The position numbers and the translations under genes are program-made. The notes beneath the pieces are model-generated. The model made no database searches and was not told the origin of the DNA. It saw only the letters and a list, made by a program, of their open reading frames with translations. From positions 1,262,312 through 1,326,311 of the forward strand of contig SCFE01000118.1 in NCBI GenBank assembly GCA_004352715.1: a DNA stretch of 64,000 nucleotides. The letters are read 5' to 3'. Origin of the DNA: Hofstenia miamia (taxonomy: Eukaryota; Xenacoelomorpha; Acoela). Position 1 is the first letter of the stretch, and the number at the start of each line of letters is the position of its first letter. This document shows positions 37,276-50,500 of the stretch, piece after piece.

Positions 37276-40200
37276 ATTTTTAAATTTGGGTCCCTTACTA
37301 TGCTTCCTGTACGTTTTGGAGCGGAATTGAATCTACTTCAGACTTCAGGTGAAAATATGGTGAATATATTTTTTTTCTATTTAGAAACCAAGGCATACTT
37401 AAATATCTATGATATAATGATTAATGTTTATAAGGAATGCCTTAGATTAATTTATTATATTTCACTGAATTTTCCATTTCATTATGGACTTCTAGCATAC
37501 TTCATTGCCAGCATTGCAACTGTCTTCTTGTGATTTCTGATGTAAAATTTTTGCAGAACAATACAATTGACCATAGAACATAAAGATTAATTCTAAGCAG
37601 TATGCACATAAATTTATTAGTCTTGAACACTGTTATTTTATTCCCTTATTGCGTACTGCAGTTTCAATAAAAAAATTATTTAAAGCAATTTAACCCTTAA
37701 ATGGCAATTGAGAAAATTAAACTAACTATTTATTCTGCAAAAAACATCTTTCAAATTTATATTTTTTGAACATTTCCTAAACTATATGTTAAGATTATAA
37801 TTCTTCTATGAGCATGTCAAATTTATTATATTAGGTAATTGGCAAGACGTTGAAGAACTTAGTTTGGGGTCAAATGGATCCCAATTGTCATCTGAGGATT
37901 AATGAAAAGGAAGGTATTAAAAGATTTTTTACATTTATGCTCTGAAAAAATACCAATGAATTCTGATATTTTGTTCGAAAAAATTCCTGCATTGCTCATG
38001 GATGTAATGAGTGTAGACCGTGATTAGATTTTAGTTGTTGATCTAACATGGCGACAGAGGCAGCGTGAAGTACACTGCCTCCAACCCTCCTTTCCAAAAT
38101 TGCGCTATTTGTAAATAGCTTAATGGAAGGCTGTACTCCTAAATAATCAACAAGGTGGCTTCATATTTGAGAACTGATATTTTTGATATATTTTGACCAA
38201 ATTTTGTTATTAAACAATTGAAATACAACACCAAAAACAATACCAAGTCAAATTTAGCAAAATGAGCTGAGTCTCTCTGAGCACCCTTCAAGTACACCCC
38301 TGGCTTAATTACTAAAAATTTCATGCTTAAAGAAAATGTGCATTTGAATGTGTGTAGTTTATAATATGCTTTAAATTTATCGTTCATGAAAAGTTTTAAC
38401 TTTATGTTTGATAAAGAAATCAGTATTCAAAGTAAAGCATTTTATGATACAAAAGCCTTTGAAATGGGCATAGAATATCAAATTTTGATAATGTTACAAA
38501 GCATAATTTCTACTCACAAAATCACTTCTAAAATTTCCTGACATTATATCTATACCGTAACAAGACTAATTTTAGAAATTTGAACATTATTGATTACTCA
38601 GAAGTAATGCAAAATTTATTTTAAACGTATTCCGGAGTGTTCACATTCAAATAATTCTGGATGTCCAAAATCTAGATTGAATTTGGAAACTTTCCAAGAA
38701 ATTTGAAACGTTTAAATTTATTAAAAACATACTCTTAAGATAATTTCAAACGCTGACGGAAGCCGTTTGATAAACATATTCTCAAATTAGTAATTTTATA
38801 TTTGCCGTCAAATGGACGCTTTAGGGTGTTTTTGTGATAAATTCTTAGAGCTTAGGTATTATTGAACTGCAGCTTAGAGTCTCAAATGCGTTGCTTTGAT
38901 GTAGCATGCTTTCCTTTTAATTTCCTTATATTTCCTTACCCCAAATACTCAAAAATAAATATTAAACCAACAATTGTAAATATTTGCCGAAATTTTTCGC
39001 AAATAAGATCGGTCAGTAATTAAATTAATCTAAAGTTAATGGTAACCATTAAAAGGATTAAATACAATAGGAAAAAATTGTTTTTGATTAGTAGTATTTT
39101 GTTGGCAACAATCGCAGGATTTTGATCACACTGAGTACTGTAACATCCCACTTGGTTCATCTTCTTTAATGAAATTATAGTAAGCATTTGTTAAGTAGTT
39201 CTACTTCATTGTCAATGTAAGAAATTCAATGGCATATGATTTAAGTTCGGTTAATAATTGCACTTTAAATTAAGGCAATTTAGAGCAAAGCTGAATTGTT
39301 AGACAGAATTAATTTTCAAGTGGAGAAATTCTGTTGAAGATCACACTGAAAGTTACAATGTTGAGGTCCTAAGGTTTACCATAATTTAAGATAAAAATAC
39401 CAATCCTAAGTAAGTAAATTTAAATTTTTTTAACATATGAGTATGATTCTAGATTCAATATGTTTTCTAGAGAGATTATAAGGAAATCAAAGGATTTTAA
39501 AGCACTTAGCAAATTAACTATTTCCCATACATTATCTATGGTAATATGATATTTCTAAAACCTATTTATCTAAATATTTTACAATAATCTTTTTCGTTTA
39601 TTCTTATATGTTTTAGCTATTCACATCTTAACAACTTTCTTCAAAACCTTTAATTCATTTACCTAAGCTCCGTAGCCTTTCAACTGTCTGTGGAAGTAAA
39701 TTCAGTCATCAATTTTATGGTAGCATATTGGAAGTTAACCTATTTTAAATCCAATGGATGCTTAGGGAGATCTTCTAGCGCTACTAGATTTTCTCTTATT
39801 CTGACTGGTAGAGTATAAATAGATTCCCCACATTTATTACAAAAACTCTGCCTACTTGTCAAATTACAGTCGTTTTTTTAAATTTCTACAAATGTGTATT
39901 ATTTTAAGCAATTCAATTCGTGTTCTAAAAACGTTTGCAATGTAATAGTGGTATGTTCCTACACATTACATTAAGACCTAATTAGATAATTAAGATCCTA
40001 ATAGATAATTAAAAAGCAGTAATGCCTATGTAATTATACTTATGTAAGTTCTTACTAAATATAAGTCTAGGATTGCAAGATTTTGCAAATATATAATAAA
40101 GTAGAAAATATTTGAAAATTTCCATTAAATTGAATTATTTTTAAAAATTGATTACTTTCATTTATGTTAGCCCAAAATCCTATTATATTTAGCTGATTAT

Positions 40201-40339
40201 ATTTATTTGATTTGGTTTTTTTTAATGGATTCATTCCATTATTTCCTCCAACGTCTTGATGGCACAATTTTGATTCATGAAAAATATACAAACATTTTGG
40301 GATTTTTAATTGATTATAAGCATAATTTGGTACTGAAAA
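37276..40339. other. Non-coding stretch, no gene recognised
   Basis: AT-rich sequence without recognisable exon, repeat end or RNA gene. Confidence 0.55.
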
Positions 40340-40362
40340 CTACTACTACTACTACTACTACT
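40340..40362. repeat. (ACT)n microsatellite abutting gap
   Basis: Same trinucleotide as the LINE-like tail at 43215. It may be the 3' tail of another minus-strand retroelement hidden in the following gap. Confidence 0.85.
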
Positions 40363-41362
40363 NNNNNNNNNNNNNNNNNNNNNNNNNNNNNNNNNNNNNN
40401 NNNNNNNNNNNNNNNNNNNNNNNNNNNNNNNNNNNNNNNNNNNNNNNNNNNNNNNNNNNNNNNNNNNNNNNNNNNNNNNNNNNNNNNNNNNNNNNNNNNN
40501 NNNNNNNNNNNNNNNNNNNNNNNNNNNNNNNNNNNNNNNNNNNNNNNNNNNNNNNNNNNNNNNNNNNNNNNNNNNNNNNNNNNNNNNNNNNNNNNNNNNN
40601 NNNNNNNNNNNNNNNNNNNNNNNNNNNNNNNNNNNNNNNNNNNNNNNNNNNNNNNNNNNNNNNNNNNNNNNNNNNNNNNNNNNNNNNNNNNNNNNNNNNN
40701 NNNNNNNNNNNNNNNNNNNNNNNNNNNNNNNNNNNNNNNNNNNNNNNNNNNNNNNNNNNNNNNNNNNNNNNNNNNNNNNNNNNNNNNNNNNNNNNNNNNN
40801 NNNNNNNNNNNNNNNNNNNNNNNNNNNNNNNNNNNNNNNNNNNNNNNNNNNNNNNNNNNNNNNNNNNNNNNNNNNNNNNNNNNNNNNNNNNNNNNNNNNN
40901 NNNNNNNNNNNNNNNNNNNNNNNNNNNNNNNNNNNNNNNNNNNNNNNNNNNNNNNNNNNNNNNNNNNNNNNNNNNNNNNNNNNNNNNNNNNNNNNNNNNN
41001 NNNNNNNNNNNNNNNNNNNNNNNNNNNNNNNNNNNNNNNNNNNNNNNNNNNNNNNNNNNNNNNNNNNNNNNNNNNNNNNNNNNNNNNNNNNNNNNNNNNN
41101 NNNNNNNNNNNNNNNNNNNNNNNNNNNNNNNNNNNNNNNNNNNNNNNNNNNNNNNNNNNNNNNNNNNNNNNNNNNNNNNNNNNNNNNNNNNNNNNNNNNN
41201 NNNNNNNNNNNNNNNNNNNNNNNNNNNNNNNNNNNNNNNNNNNNNNNNNNNNNNNNNNNNNNNNNNNNNNNNNNNNNNNNNNNNNNNNNNNNNNNNNNNN
41301 NNNNNNNNNNNNNNNNNNNNNNNNNNNNNNNNNNNNNNNNNNNNNNNNNNNNNNNNNNNNNN
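40363..41362. other. Assembly gap, 1000 N
   Basis: Placeholder of exactly 1000 N; true size unknown. Confidence 0.99.
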
Positions 41363-41708
41363 TTTGGTAAGTGTTTTCAAATAATTACGAAGTACCAGTT
41401 TAATTAATTAACTTTTTTGTTTAACAATTTTAAAGTTCACAAAATTCTCGTTGTCTTTTATTTTTATAGTTTTCCTCTAAAACGTCTCAATACGTTTCCA
41501 CAAAGCTTGAAAAAATAGGTGTTCAGTCTCATTTTTTTGCAGCCAACTATATCTATTAATACCTGATGTAGATGAAACCCTGAGCGTGGATCATATAATT
41601 GAGCAAACCGAAGAATGATGATTTGTAGGTGTCAGATTATATAACCATAAAATCTACCATTGATTCAATGAGAATGCAATAATTTGCATGAACTTTATAT
41701 ATTTTATG

Positions 41709-41788
41709 TCATACATCAGCATTTACTTTAATAGCATCACCAAAGCTGCCTTGAAATCCCCACATTCTTTCGAGTATTTCTTGTTTTC
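41709..41788 (-). CDS. Possible terminal exon, unknown protein
   Basis: On the minus strand a pyrimidine-rich acceptor (TTTTCTTTTTGGATTAG) is followed by a 26-codon frame, KQEILERMWGFQGSFGDAI and KVNADV, then a stop at 41711-41709. The composition is protein-like for such AT-rich DNA. I recognise no family and found no upstream exon or polyadenylation signal. It could be chance. Confidence 0.2.
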
Positions 41789-42060
41789 CTAATCCAAAAA
41801 GAAAATATTTTAAATATAATTTTTAATGAGTTTAAGCAAGTGTGTGGCTTTTAGCAAAGTGAAATGTAGCATTCAAGTGCGTACATAAGTATGCATTATA
41901 GAAGATATTGAAAGTAAATAAGTGCTTCTTAAAATCTTGATTACCTTGTCAACATTCATTTTTAATAGCTCCAACAAATTCGTAATCTTTGTATTGTAAA
42001 TATTAGTCAATTCAGTAAATCAAGAAAAACAATGTTATTTTCAATTCAATAATAATATGC

Positions 42061-42120
42061 TAAGGCCACGGTTAGCTAGTGATTTGCTCAAAAGTGATCT
42101 ATCACATTTTGAGTGAATCG
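42061..42120. repeat. Diverged relative of the 92-bp repeat
   Basis: AAGGCCACGGTTAGCTAGTG followed by GTGATCTATCACATTTT matches the order of words in the 22.3-kb tandem unit. Confidence 0.5.
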
Positions 42121-42411
42121 CACGTCTAACCACCCGAGATAATAAGCGATGTGACGATCACGAAGAAATCGTGCGCGTTCGATATAGTGCTTAATTAAAA
42201 TTGTTTCAGCTTTTATCAGGCAATGCATTGAGCAAATAATTGAACAAAATACCACAAAATTAAGTACTGTGAAATTTGCATCAGTGAAGGTACAGCAAAT
42301 TTTTCTCGCACGGGTCAGTCCATTTGTTAATCTTCTGAGCCATATTAACATGTTTTAGCTTTGGTATCAATTCAAATGGTATGCTATATCTTTGAATTAT
42401 GTTGATAACAG

Positions 42412-42503
42412 TTACGTCATTCAAACCGCACTCGTATTGCAAGAACGTCTGTAAACTAGTTTATAGATGTTCTTGCAATACGAGCACGGTTTGAATGACG
42501 TAA
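42412..42503. repeat. 92-bp near-perfect palindrome
   Basis: Two 46-bp arms meet without a loop at ACT|AGT (42457/42458). The left arm begins TTACGTCATTCAAACCGC and the right arm ends with GCGG/CACGG-like sequence through TTTGAATGACGTAA; about 4 mismatches between arms. It would form a long hairpin. No open frame or flanking duplication explains it. Confidence 0.95.
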
Positions 42504-43214
42504 ATGTGATCAATATGAAATATTTTCTCGGAAATAATTTTCTGTGTTAAACAAAAATTTCTGAAATTTTCTCTATTTTGCTTTACTACGTTGGAAATTC
42601 TCCAAAATCTTTGATGCTCAACACTTACTTATACAAAATTGAATTGTCTAAAATGTTTTAGAAGCCTTAAATCAAATTAATTATTAATGACTTGAGAAAA
42701 TTCCAATAACAAAAAATGACGCTAAATTCTGAATTACAAAAAGCCATCATTAAAAAATTATAAACAGTTCTTGCACAATCAAAAAATAACTTAGGCAATT
42801 ACGTGTTTTCAATAATAAACAAATATTAGTAGCTATTCGTTTTTGTCTTTAAAATTAATGTAGAATGCAATTTTCCAACAATGTTACATAATCACAAAGT
42901 GATAAGCTCAACCAAAATAAGAAATACTTAAATTCAATTGTATGTTTATTTATGTTGATCATTCTTTAATGAAGTATGTGTCCATTCCTTGTTGCCAAAA
43001 AATAGGATAAATTTTATTTGCTCAGTAAATTTTCAGAACACTTGCATTTCAGATTCCTCACCATGTGAAGAGGTAACTGGTAATTGAAAGCAAGTTTAAA
43101 AGAAGTCTTAATCAGACTAAGATATATATTAAACATAGGATAATTCGAATCTGTGCTTGACAGTTTCCATCCTGCATGAGCTGTTGGAATTTAATTCTAT
43201 AAATGTTGCCTTAT

Positions 43215-43506
43215 ACTACTACTACTACTACTACTAGGCTTTATTAAACTGTAGATAAGTATACAATAATATAGAATAACATAAATATAAAAAGCATTAT
43301 TAATATTTACAAAAATTAAATGATTTTTTGCAGTTACTGCATAAACATAAAAAGAATCGTTTACATCCATTACTTTCATATGAATTTTCTAAAAATTCAT
43401 AAAGAATATCGTACATTTTCTTTTTGCTAATTTTTGGATTTCCAAAGAAATCAAAATTGTATTCCCGAATTAAATAATTCCCAATGCAGCAAATTCTATT
43501 AAAGTA
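43215..43506 (-). mobile_element. Possible LINE-like 3' end with (TAG)n tail
   Basis: On the minus strand a 68-codon stop-to-stop frame (43506-43300; NFDFFGNPKISKKKMYDI, then CLCSNCKKSFNFC) is followed by TTTAATAAAGCC and a (TAG)n run at 43236-43215. The order frame, AATAAA, trinucleotide tail copies that of the LINEs here, but no reverse-transcriptase motif is visible and the protein is not recognised. Confidence 0.35.
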
Positions 43507-44663
43507 TCAATGATCACTAGTATTTTTAACAATATAACCGGCAGGCTTCAAACAAGATGTTAGGTCATTGGATCACCGGGTCTGCCATGCTAAAATGTTA
43601 AATTGAAATGGAGGATAGCAAAAAATGGGAATCTACTGCCAACCTCATTTTTAGGGAAAGCGCGAGAATAAGTAAAATTAGTTTTATCCATAATTTAATT
43701 ATTCAGTGATAATATTGATGTAGTATATGATTGATGTAATTTCTTACCACTGAGAAAATCATGTATAAAAAAATAATACTATTATTAAAAATTGTATCTA
43801 TATTTCTAATATTGTATGCACATGCTATCAATATGCTTCAAATTACAAATAATTAAAAATATAGATGTATGTATTCAATTATTCAAAATCATTCTTAAAA
43901 AATAAATTTTTTTAATTTCCAAGATACTGTCAAAAATCGCTCTCTTTGGAATTCTGATTTTCATCTGCTACTATTTTTTTATATTACTGCAATACTGCAT
44001 ACTGACATAGTACAAATTCTGTAGCAGAGTTTTAATGATATGCACTTCATGGTCTCTGCTAACCATTATTAAAAGTTGCCCAATAATTATTTCAACTTAT
44101 CTGAATGTTCCTTTTTACTTCTGATTGCATTGCCTTCCCAGGTTATTCATGAAAGATTTTTACTCTTATTTCTCAATTTATTCTTTGACGAACATTACTA
44201 AAAAATCTATGGGGGTAAGTTTGGTGGTACGTTTATTAAAAGCAATCTACAGAAATGTACTATCCACCCATTTCCACTGGAAACCAATAGTTGATCATTT
44301 TGTATTCAATGGACAGTTGTAACTTTGGATAGAAATCTAATTATATGTAAAAACAACAGATGGTTGTTATGCAAACAGAATATATAAGAACTGTAACCGT
44401 TTAAAAAGAAGTAGACAAATAATTGACATTATTTGAAGCAGTGAAAAACAAACATTATTTTCACAACATGAGCATGTAAAAGTCAATACAAGGAATTAAT
44501 AAATTTGCAAATGAACTGCTCAAAAATTTGTAAATTAAAACACGAAGTATTTAGTTATTGTCAATGCGGAACTAAATATCTAGGATAATACACCTTTGGG
44601 TAGCATATTTACCAATGAAATGTGAGATACTAAGAGTATAGACTTAAATGTTTACGTTTGAAG

Positions 44664-44886
44664 TAGTGCTTCGAGATGAAGAAAATGAAAACCGAGTATT
44701 TTGGTTTTCGGCAGAAGTCACCTATATTGCTATTTCGAAAAACGATGTTTTCTTCTTGGAGCTAAACCCAAAATGCTGGCTAAGTTGAAATATGCGCGAT
44801 TTATAATTAATTTAGTGTTATGAAAATATACATTAAGCAGGTATCTTTATCTTGAATTATGTTTTACTAATACCGATAGTGATTTA
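44664..44886. mobile_element. hAT-like MITE, TAGTGCTTCG family, copy 2
   Basis: Starts TAGTGCTTCG and shares ordered blocks with 31439-31817: GAAGATGAAAACCGAG-like, TTTCGGTTTT-like, AACGATGTTTTCTTCTTGGA and CTTATCTTGAATTA-like words. The right end is decayed. Confidence 0.55.
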
Positions 44887-45347
44887 TTTAAAAGCTGCTG
44901 GGATTTACTTTGTAGCTAATTGCCAAATATTGCAATATACAGCATTCATATAAAATGTGCTATTACAGTTTTTATTGTTATAGAAAGAGTGTGTGGAGTT
45001 ACTGATCATACAGATTGCATTCATTTCATTTATTTTAACTGTTATTTCTAAAACTTGCAAGTCTTTGTAAAAGTTTTTCTCTCACAAACGAGATTATTAC
45101 TTGCAATTTTCAGTTTAGCACTCCATATACAAAATTAAATAATACTATCAAAGGCCTCAGGCATCATAATATATTATTCCCTATTATGTGGGATCAAGTT
45201 CATTTAAAAACTGCAGCGAATCACTAATCCAAGCCTCCCAAACTTCTTTGAGAAAATAGTTCAAAATTCAGGCAAGAATGTATCCTTAAAGATATGCGGG
45301 GAAATTATAGGACTTTAAGCATCTCAATTAAATATTTTACAATACTG

Positions 45348-45400
<53 letters not shown>

Positions 45401-46560
45401 GTGATCATGATGATGATGATGATCATGATGATATGCCGTAAAATAAATTTAAAATAGCTTGTATGTGTTAATTCTAGTCAGAAAAGTTTGCTTATTTAGT
45501 GTAAGTTTGCACTCTCAGGCTCATTTTATATACATTGACTGCAATTTACTGCAAACTTCGAGAAGAAAAAATTCAATACTCCACCATAACCAAGTAATAA
45601 ATTTTAGGCAACTTATCTTGTTGAATACATAGAGAAGAGTTAACTCAACTAAGACTATTGTTAATCAAGCTTTCACTAAAATTATAGTCTGTCTTGAATG
45701 TGTTTAAACATTGATTGGAACGAAATCAATATTTTATGTATATTTTATTCCGAGAGCAGTGTGAATTAAGTTGCGTAGTTGAGGTGAAGTCTCTGTAGGG
45801 CTTATTAAGCAGTTGCATCTCAAGAAAGTTTGTAAATTTAACTAAGAAAATTTATTTGTTAGGCTCACATAAAGGATAAAAATGGAGTTACATGAATTCT
45901 AATATTTATAATGCGCAATATTATAATAGAAAAAAATGCATGTTTTCAAAAGGGGTCACCAAGGAAAAGTTCAACCTCTAAAAAAATTCGAAGGCAAAAA
46001 TGCAACCATAGACAATATTTTTTTTAGCATTTTCAAATGGCTTGACTGTGGACAGCCAGGTATATCTACTGTTGCGGTTGGCAATAGCAGTCTTACTAGA
46101 ATCACATTCCATTGTTATTACATCGAATGCCTCAGCCTTAAAACGTTAACCACCAATGTAGATAATCGAATATATTAATATTTGATAATTAATGCCTATA
46201 ATTGCGATAAACTTATTCTCATTGCACACTTTTACTTTTTGAACAAAGTTGGGGGTGGGGTGAAACAGGTAAAAAAACACCCTTAACCCCAGGATCATTA
46301 GCATGAGATAAAATTAGTGTAATTCAGCAAACTTGTGATATCGTATTTAGCAGGTATTAATAAAATAACACCTACAAAATTCAACTCTTTTCACTAAGAA
46401 ACCTTTTCAAATTTTTGGTTTTTTCGCATAATGGAAACAAAATTATCTTTTATTTAGCAATAATTATCTTAAAGGAGCTTCAGCTCCGGAAACTGCTTAT
46501 GAAAAGCAAACAGATTTCAATAAATTTAAAAGGAATGGAAGCGTTTGAAATAATGAGTGT
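44887..46560. other. Non-coding stretch with (GAT)n
   Basis: No exon recognised apart from the microsatellite listed separately. An 80-codon frame at 45936-46178 has no recognisable motif. Confidence 0.5.
45347..45432. repeat. (GAT)n microsatellite
   Basis: About 28 GAT units with GGT and CAT interruptions toward the right end. Confidence 0.95.
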
Positions 46561-46800
46561 GGAATTTAATTTACTTTATTAAATCTGCAAACCTGTATAC
46601 CAGTCCATTAATAGAAGGATGCTCTATTGAAGTAAAACTATTACAACAAAACTACTATAAACTAAAGTAATTACAAATAAACACATAGAAATAACTTAAA
46701 AGTCATATTCTGATTTAATTTTCTAAAAGATTTGTAAACTATTTTGTGTTTTTTAATGAATGATTTGTTATGAATTAAATATTTAAATTTTGTAGATGCC
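46561..46800 (-). repeat. Possible retroelement 3' end
   Basis: On the minus strand the sequence ends ATGGACTGGTATACAGGTTT then GCAGATTTAATAAAGTAAA, a pattern resembling LINE 3' untranslated regions seen elsewhere in the window. No coding motif supports it. Confidence 0.2.
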
Positions 46801-47225
46801 TCATTCAAAAACATATTTCAACATGTTCAGACCCGCGAAAATGTAGTATGTATTGTTCCAACATAACGCTTATCAATATTTAAAATAGCTTGACGCCCAT
46901 CACCTCACCTCTCATCTACCCTAAACTACGTATTATATCCATAGAGATATACAATCGATCTTCACCACATTTTCAAATCATTTTCTCCAAAAGTATTGAG
47001 AAATTTTGAAATCTTTAGATCGGCACACCTATGAGTAAATATGGTTGCCTATTATGGTGAACATTTGTGATAAGAATGATTACTCTGCCTAGAGTATTTG
47101 AAAGCAATAACTATTTTTAATGAAACATTTCATTTTTTGACTGTTTCGATAACTATTCTGCATAGAGCTCTTGTTAGCATCAACTATCTCAAATAGTTTG
47201 TTATTTGTACACTCAAACCCTGTTG

Positions 47226-47251
47226 AGGCGAGCCATACAAAAAGCTCGCCT
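47226..47251. repeat. GC-rich 8-bp hairpin
   Basis: AGGCGAGC, a 10-base loop, then GCTCGCCT. It stands out in AT-rich surroundings; function unknown. Confidence 0.6.
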
Positions 47252-47508
47252 GAATAGCTCTGTGTTTTTTTTCAGATTTGTGTACTGTCTATATTAGTTC
47301 GCATTTTAAAAAATTATAGAAACCATTATAAATTGTGGAAAAATGTCTGCGTTACTATTGTTTAAAATTTTGTCGTTTACTTTAAGAATTTAGACGTGAT
47401 TTACTACTCCAATTTTTAACATTTCCATAGCTATATTTGCTTATCCAATGTCATTACATATGCAGCACATGCTGACAAATTTACAAAAATATATGTACAA
47501 TACTTACA

Positions 47509-47529
47509 ATATATATATATATATATATA

Positions 47530-47561
<32 letters not shown>
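47509..47561. repeat. (AT)n microsatellite
   Basis: Two TA runs separated by a short T-rich interruption. Confidence 0.9.
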
Positions 47562-50500
47562 CCACAAATGACAACAAATACTAAAAATAACGACATATAC
47601 ATTAAGCAAGCTAAAATAAGTGCATAAGATAAACAAAATCCATGTATATGTAGACAAATCAAATTTCATATAATTTGCTGTTTAAAATTTCCTCAAATGA
47701 TATAACGAAAAATATATTAATTAAAGTTATATAGTTATATCAAACGTGAAAAGGTTGTATTGGATTCCATTTAAAATCTATATTGCTTTGTTAATATATG
47801 AATTTTTTTAAACGCAAAGGATGTTGATAAACAATTGCTTGTAATTAAATATTTAATTCGTCTGAGATATGTATTTACAGAAGTCTATAGTTTGACACAT
47901 ACCAAGCCTCAACTAAAATGGAACTGGAAGTAGTGTTTGTTTATTCAAAGGTGAATACTAAATTAATTTTATAAAACACTCTTACTTTACTCCTTGGCTA
48001 TAGCATATCTTATGTGATAGTTTTCAAAAGGCCTTCTATTTTACACAACTAGCAGTTTAAATTATAATTGCAAATAATGTAATATATTTTTATACCTTAT
48101 AATAACCCAATATCATTAAATAGATGCCGTTTTACCAAAAACCATACACTGTTTGCAAAGCTACGAATCAAATAATTATGAATCACTTAAGAGTGAAAAA
48201 GATTGTATACAATTATATGAAATAAGCTTTAGAAGTATGTCTTCCACCTTGTTAAGTCTATCACCTTGCTTTCTAGGATATTGATAGCTCTTTGGTTTTT
48301 CTAATGAACTGGAGTTAAAGGTTAATCGTCTCCAGCTCATCAGATGACACATGGAACCCATTACAATATTCCAGCAGCATATTTTAATAAAAATCATTAA
48401 GGACTTTATCTCATACAAAATAGGATGAATCGTCTCCGCAATCGATATTTAAACGGGAAAGTCTTCTGTGTAAGCATTCGGGGATTTTGAAATATGTCTA
48501 CTTCAATATGATGTAGATTAAAAATCAACGTTCATTACACCGATCCCGGTAAAGTGCACATATATTTACTTACAATGGATTGTTTCTCTATTTTCAAATA
48601 GTGTGCAATACAAGAAGCTAAGTCATTCTAAAAGTTGTTTGCTAATACATAATTTAAAACTACGTAAAGTTGTCACTTCCCGAAAAAGAATAGATGTGTC
48701 AATAGTCCAAGATTTCCACATTTTTAATAAGTTTTAGTGAAAATTGTTTCAAATTGTCGGCAAACGCTTTATTTTTACATTCCAGATGAGATTATTTTAT
48801 TTCAAAGCGTTAGGCAATTTTTTACCAACGTTCTCGATCTATGGAAGAATTTATTTCTTGACGGATCTTAACATTAAATGATTCAGTTTTTCCACAGACA
48901 TCAAACTTCTTGGACCATTTGAATATTAGGTTAATAGGCACTTGAAGTAACTCAACAACTTTTCAATTTAGAGTTTTTTTGCTTAAGCCTACTCAGCCTG
49001 AGACCTTTGAATTCCTTAGTTCTCAGAGGATATTCTCCCCCACCACTATAACATTGGATCGGATAATGAAGCTAAAACGAAACTTTTCACAAATATTCCT
49101 TATTCAGCATTATGGTTTTTAAATGTTTACGATTTTATTCAGTCATAAATTTTGAAATATATATCAGATTTAGCATTAAAACTCATTGATAACTTATCGA
49201 GCATAATTCTTTTATACTAACAATAAGTGTTTGGAAACATTGAAAAATATGCCATACATGAATTCAGCAGTTATTTAGAAAAAATTTTAGAATAAGGCTA
49301 TGACCCTAAGAAATATTCGAAGTCACCAAGTCTCACAAACAAAAGTCAGCAACGTGAGTAGCAATTAAAAGCTTAATAGAAAGAGGAAATCAGCCATTCT
49401 ACATATCGAATAGGGTTATTATTAAATGAATACAACCAACTTGTACAGTATCTATTTCTTACGGTCTCCATTTACTTTGGGCTCAGAGCTAATAAATGGC
49501 TTAACTCTTTTTGACTTGGGTGGATTTGCACCACCCCCACTATAAAACTTTTAATTATTACTCAAAAAGCTTTGGTGCTGTATTAATGAACTTGCTGACA
49601 TTTCCTAAATTTTATTAGGAGCATTGCCCCTAAATAACTGCCAATGGAATATATGTTATTGTTTATTAACTGGTGGTGTATAAATAGAAAAACAAAAAAT
49701 TATATTCAATAAATTAGCAATGAATTCTAATGAACTCCGCAATTGAAAACAATGTTAATATATTTCAAAAAAATTCAGGAGTTAAAGAACTCCAATTCGA
49801 ATAGGTTTAATACAGCCTTATTACAAAGAGAAGCGATGTTGGCAGTTATTTAGTTTTAAGTTGCTGAACTAATTAAATTATATGTAATATATTTACCGGG
49901 TGCTAAATTTTATCTACACATTTATTTAATTACATGAACTAAGTATTTAAAAACTTCTAAATTACTGCCAACTTAGGTTTAGCTAATATTTTAATAGCAT
50001 TTCAATATTTTTATTTTTGGAAGCACTTTTAAGAAATTACGCCGTATTCAACTTATTACCATTATCTAGCTTCATTGAAAAGCTTTATTAAGCACATATT
50101 AGTCTTTCTAAAATGAAACAATAAGCAAAATAAGTTTTAAGATACTTTCACCAAATAGTTTAATATTCTACAATGTTTTTCAAAGAAACACGCATAAATT
50201 AGTTGAGTGAAAATAGGCGTCAGGATTTTCTTTATTTTGCATATAATTACAAAAGAATATTATTTTAGGAAAAGCTAAAGTTCTTAACTATCTAAAATAA
50301 CACTTTTTAAAAGCGAGGGAAATCTGATAAGTTATTTAATGTGCAGAAATACAGGAACATGAACTGCACGACAGCGTAAGGCATTTGATTAATAACAAAA
50401 AATTGTCATGTCACCTTGCTAATGCCTTGGCGTTAAATTTGTGACATTTTGAAATAACAAAGATATTTTCATGAAAAGCAGTGTCTTATAAATAGTTAAA

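Noticed and set aside
44142-44214. Possible internal exon between a CTTCCCAG acceptor and a GTAAGT donor
   Set aside because: Only 73 bases, no recognisable peptide and no partner exons; GT/AG pairs like this are expected by chance.
45936-46178. 80-codon ATG frame
   Set aside because: Composition unremarkable, with no motif, splice signals or copy elsewhere in the window.
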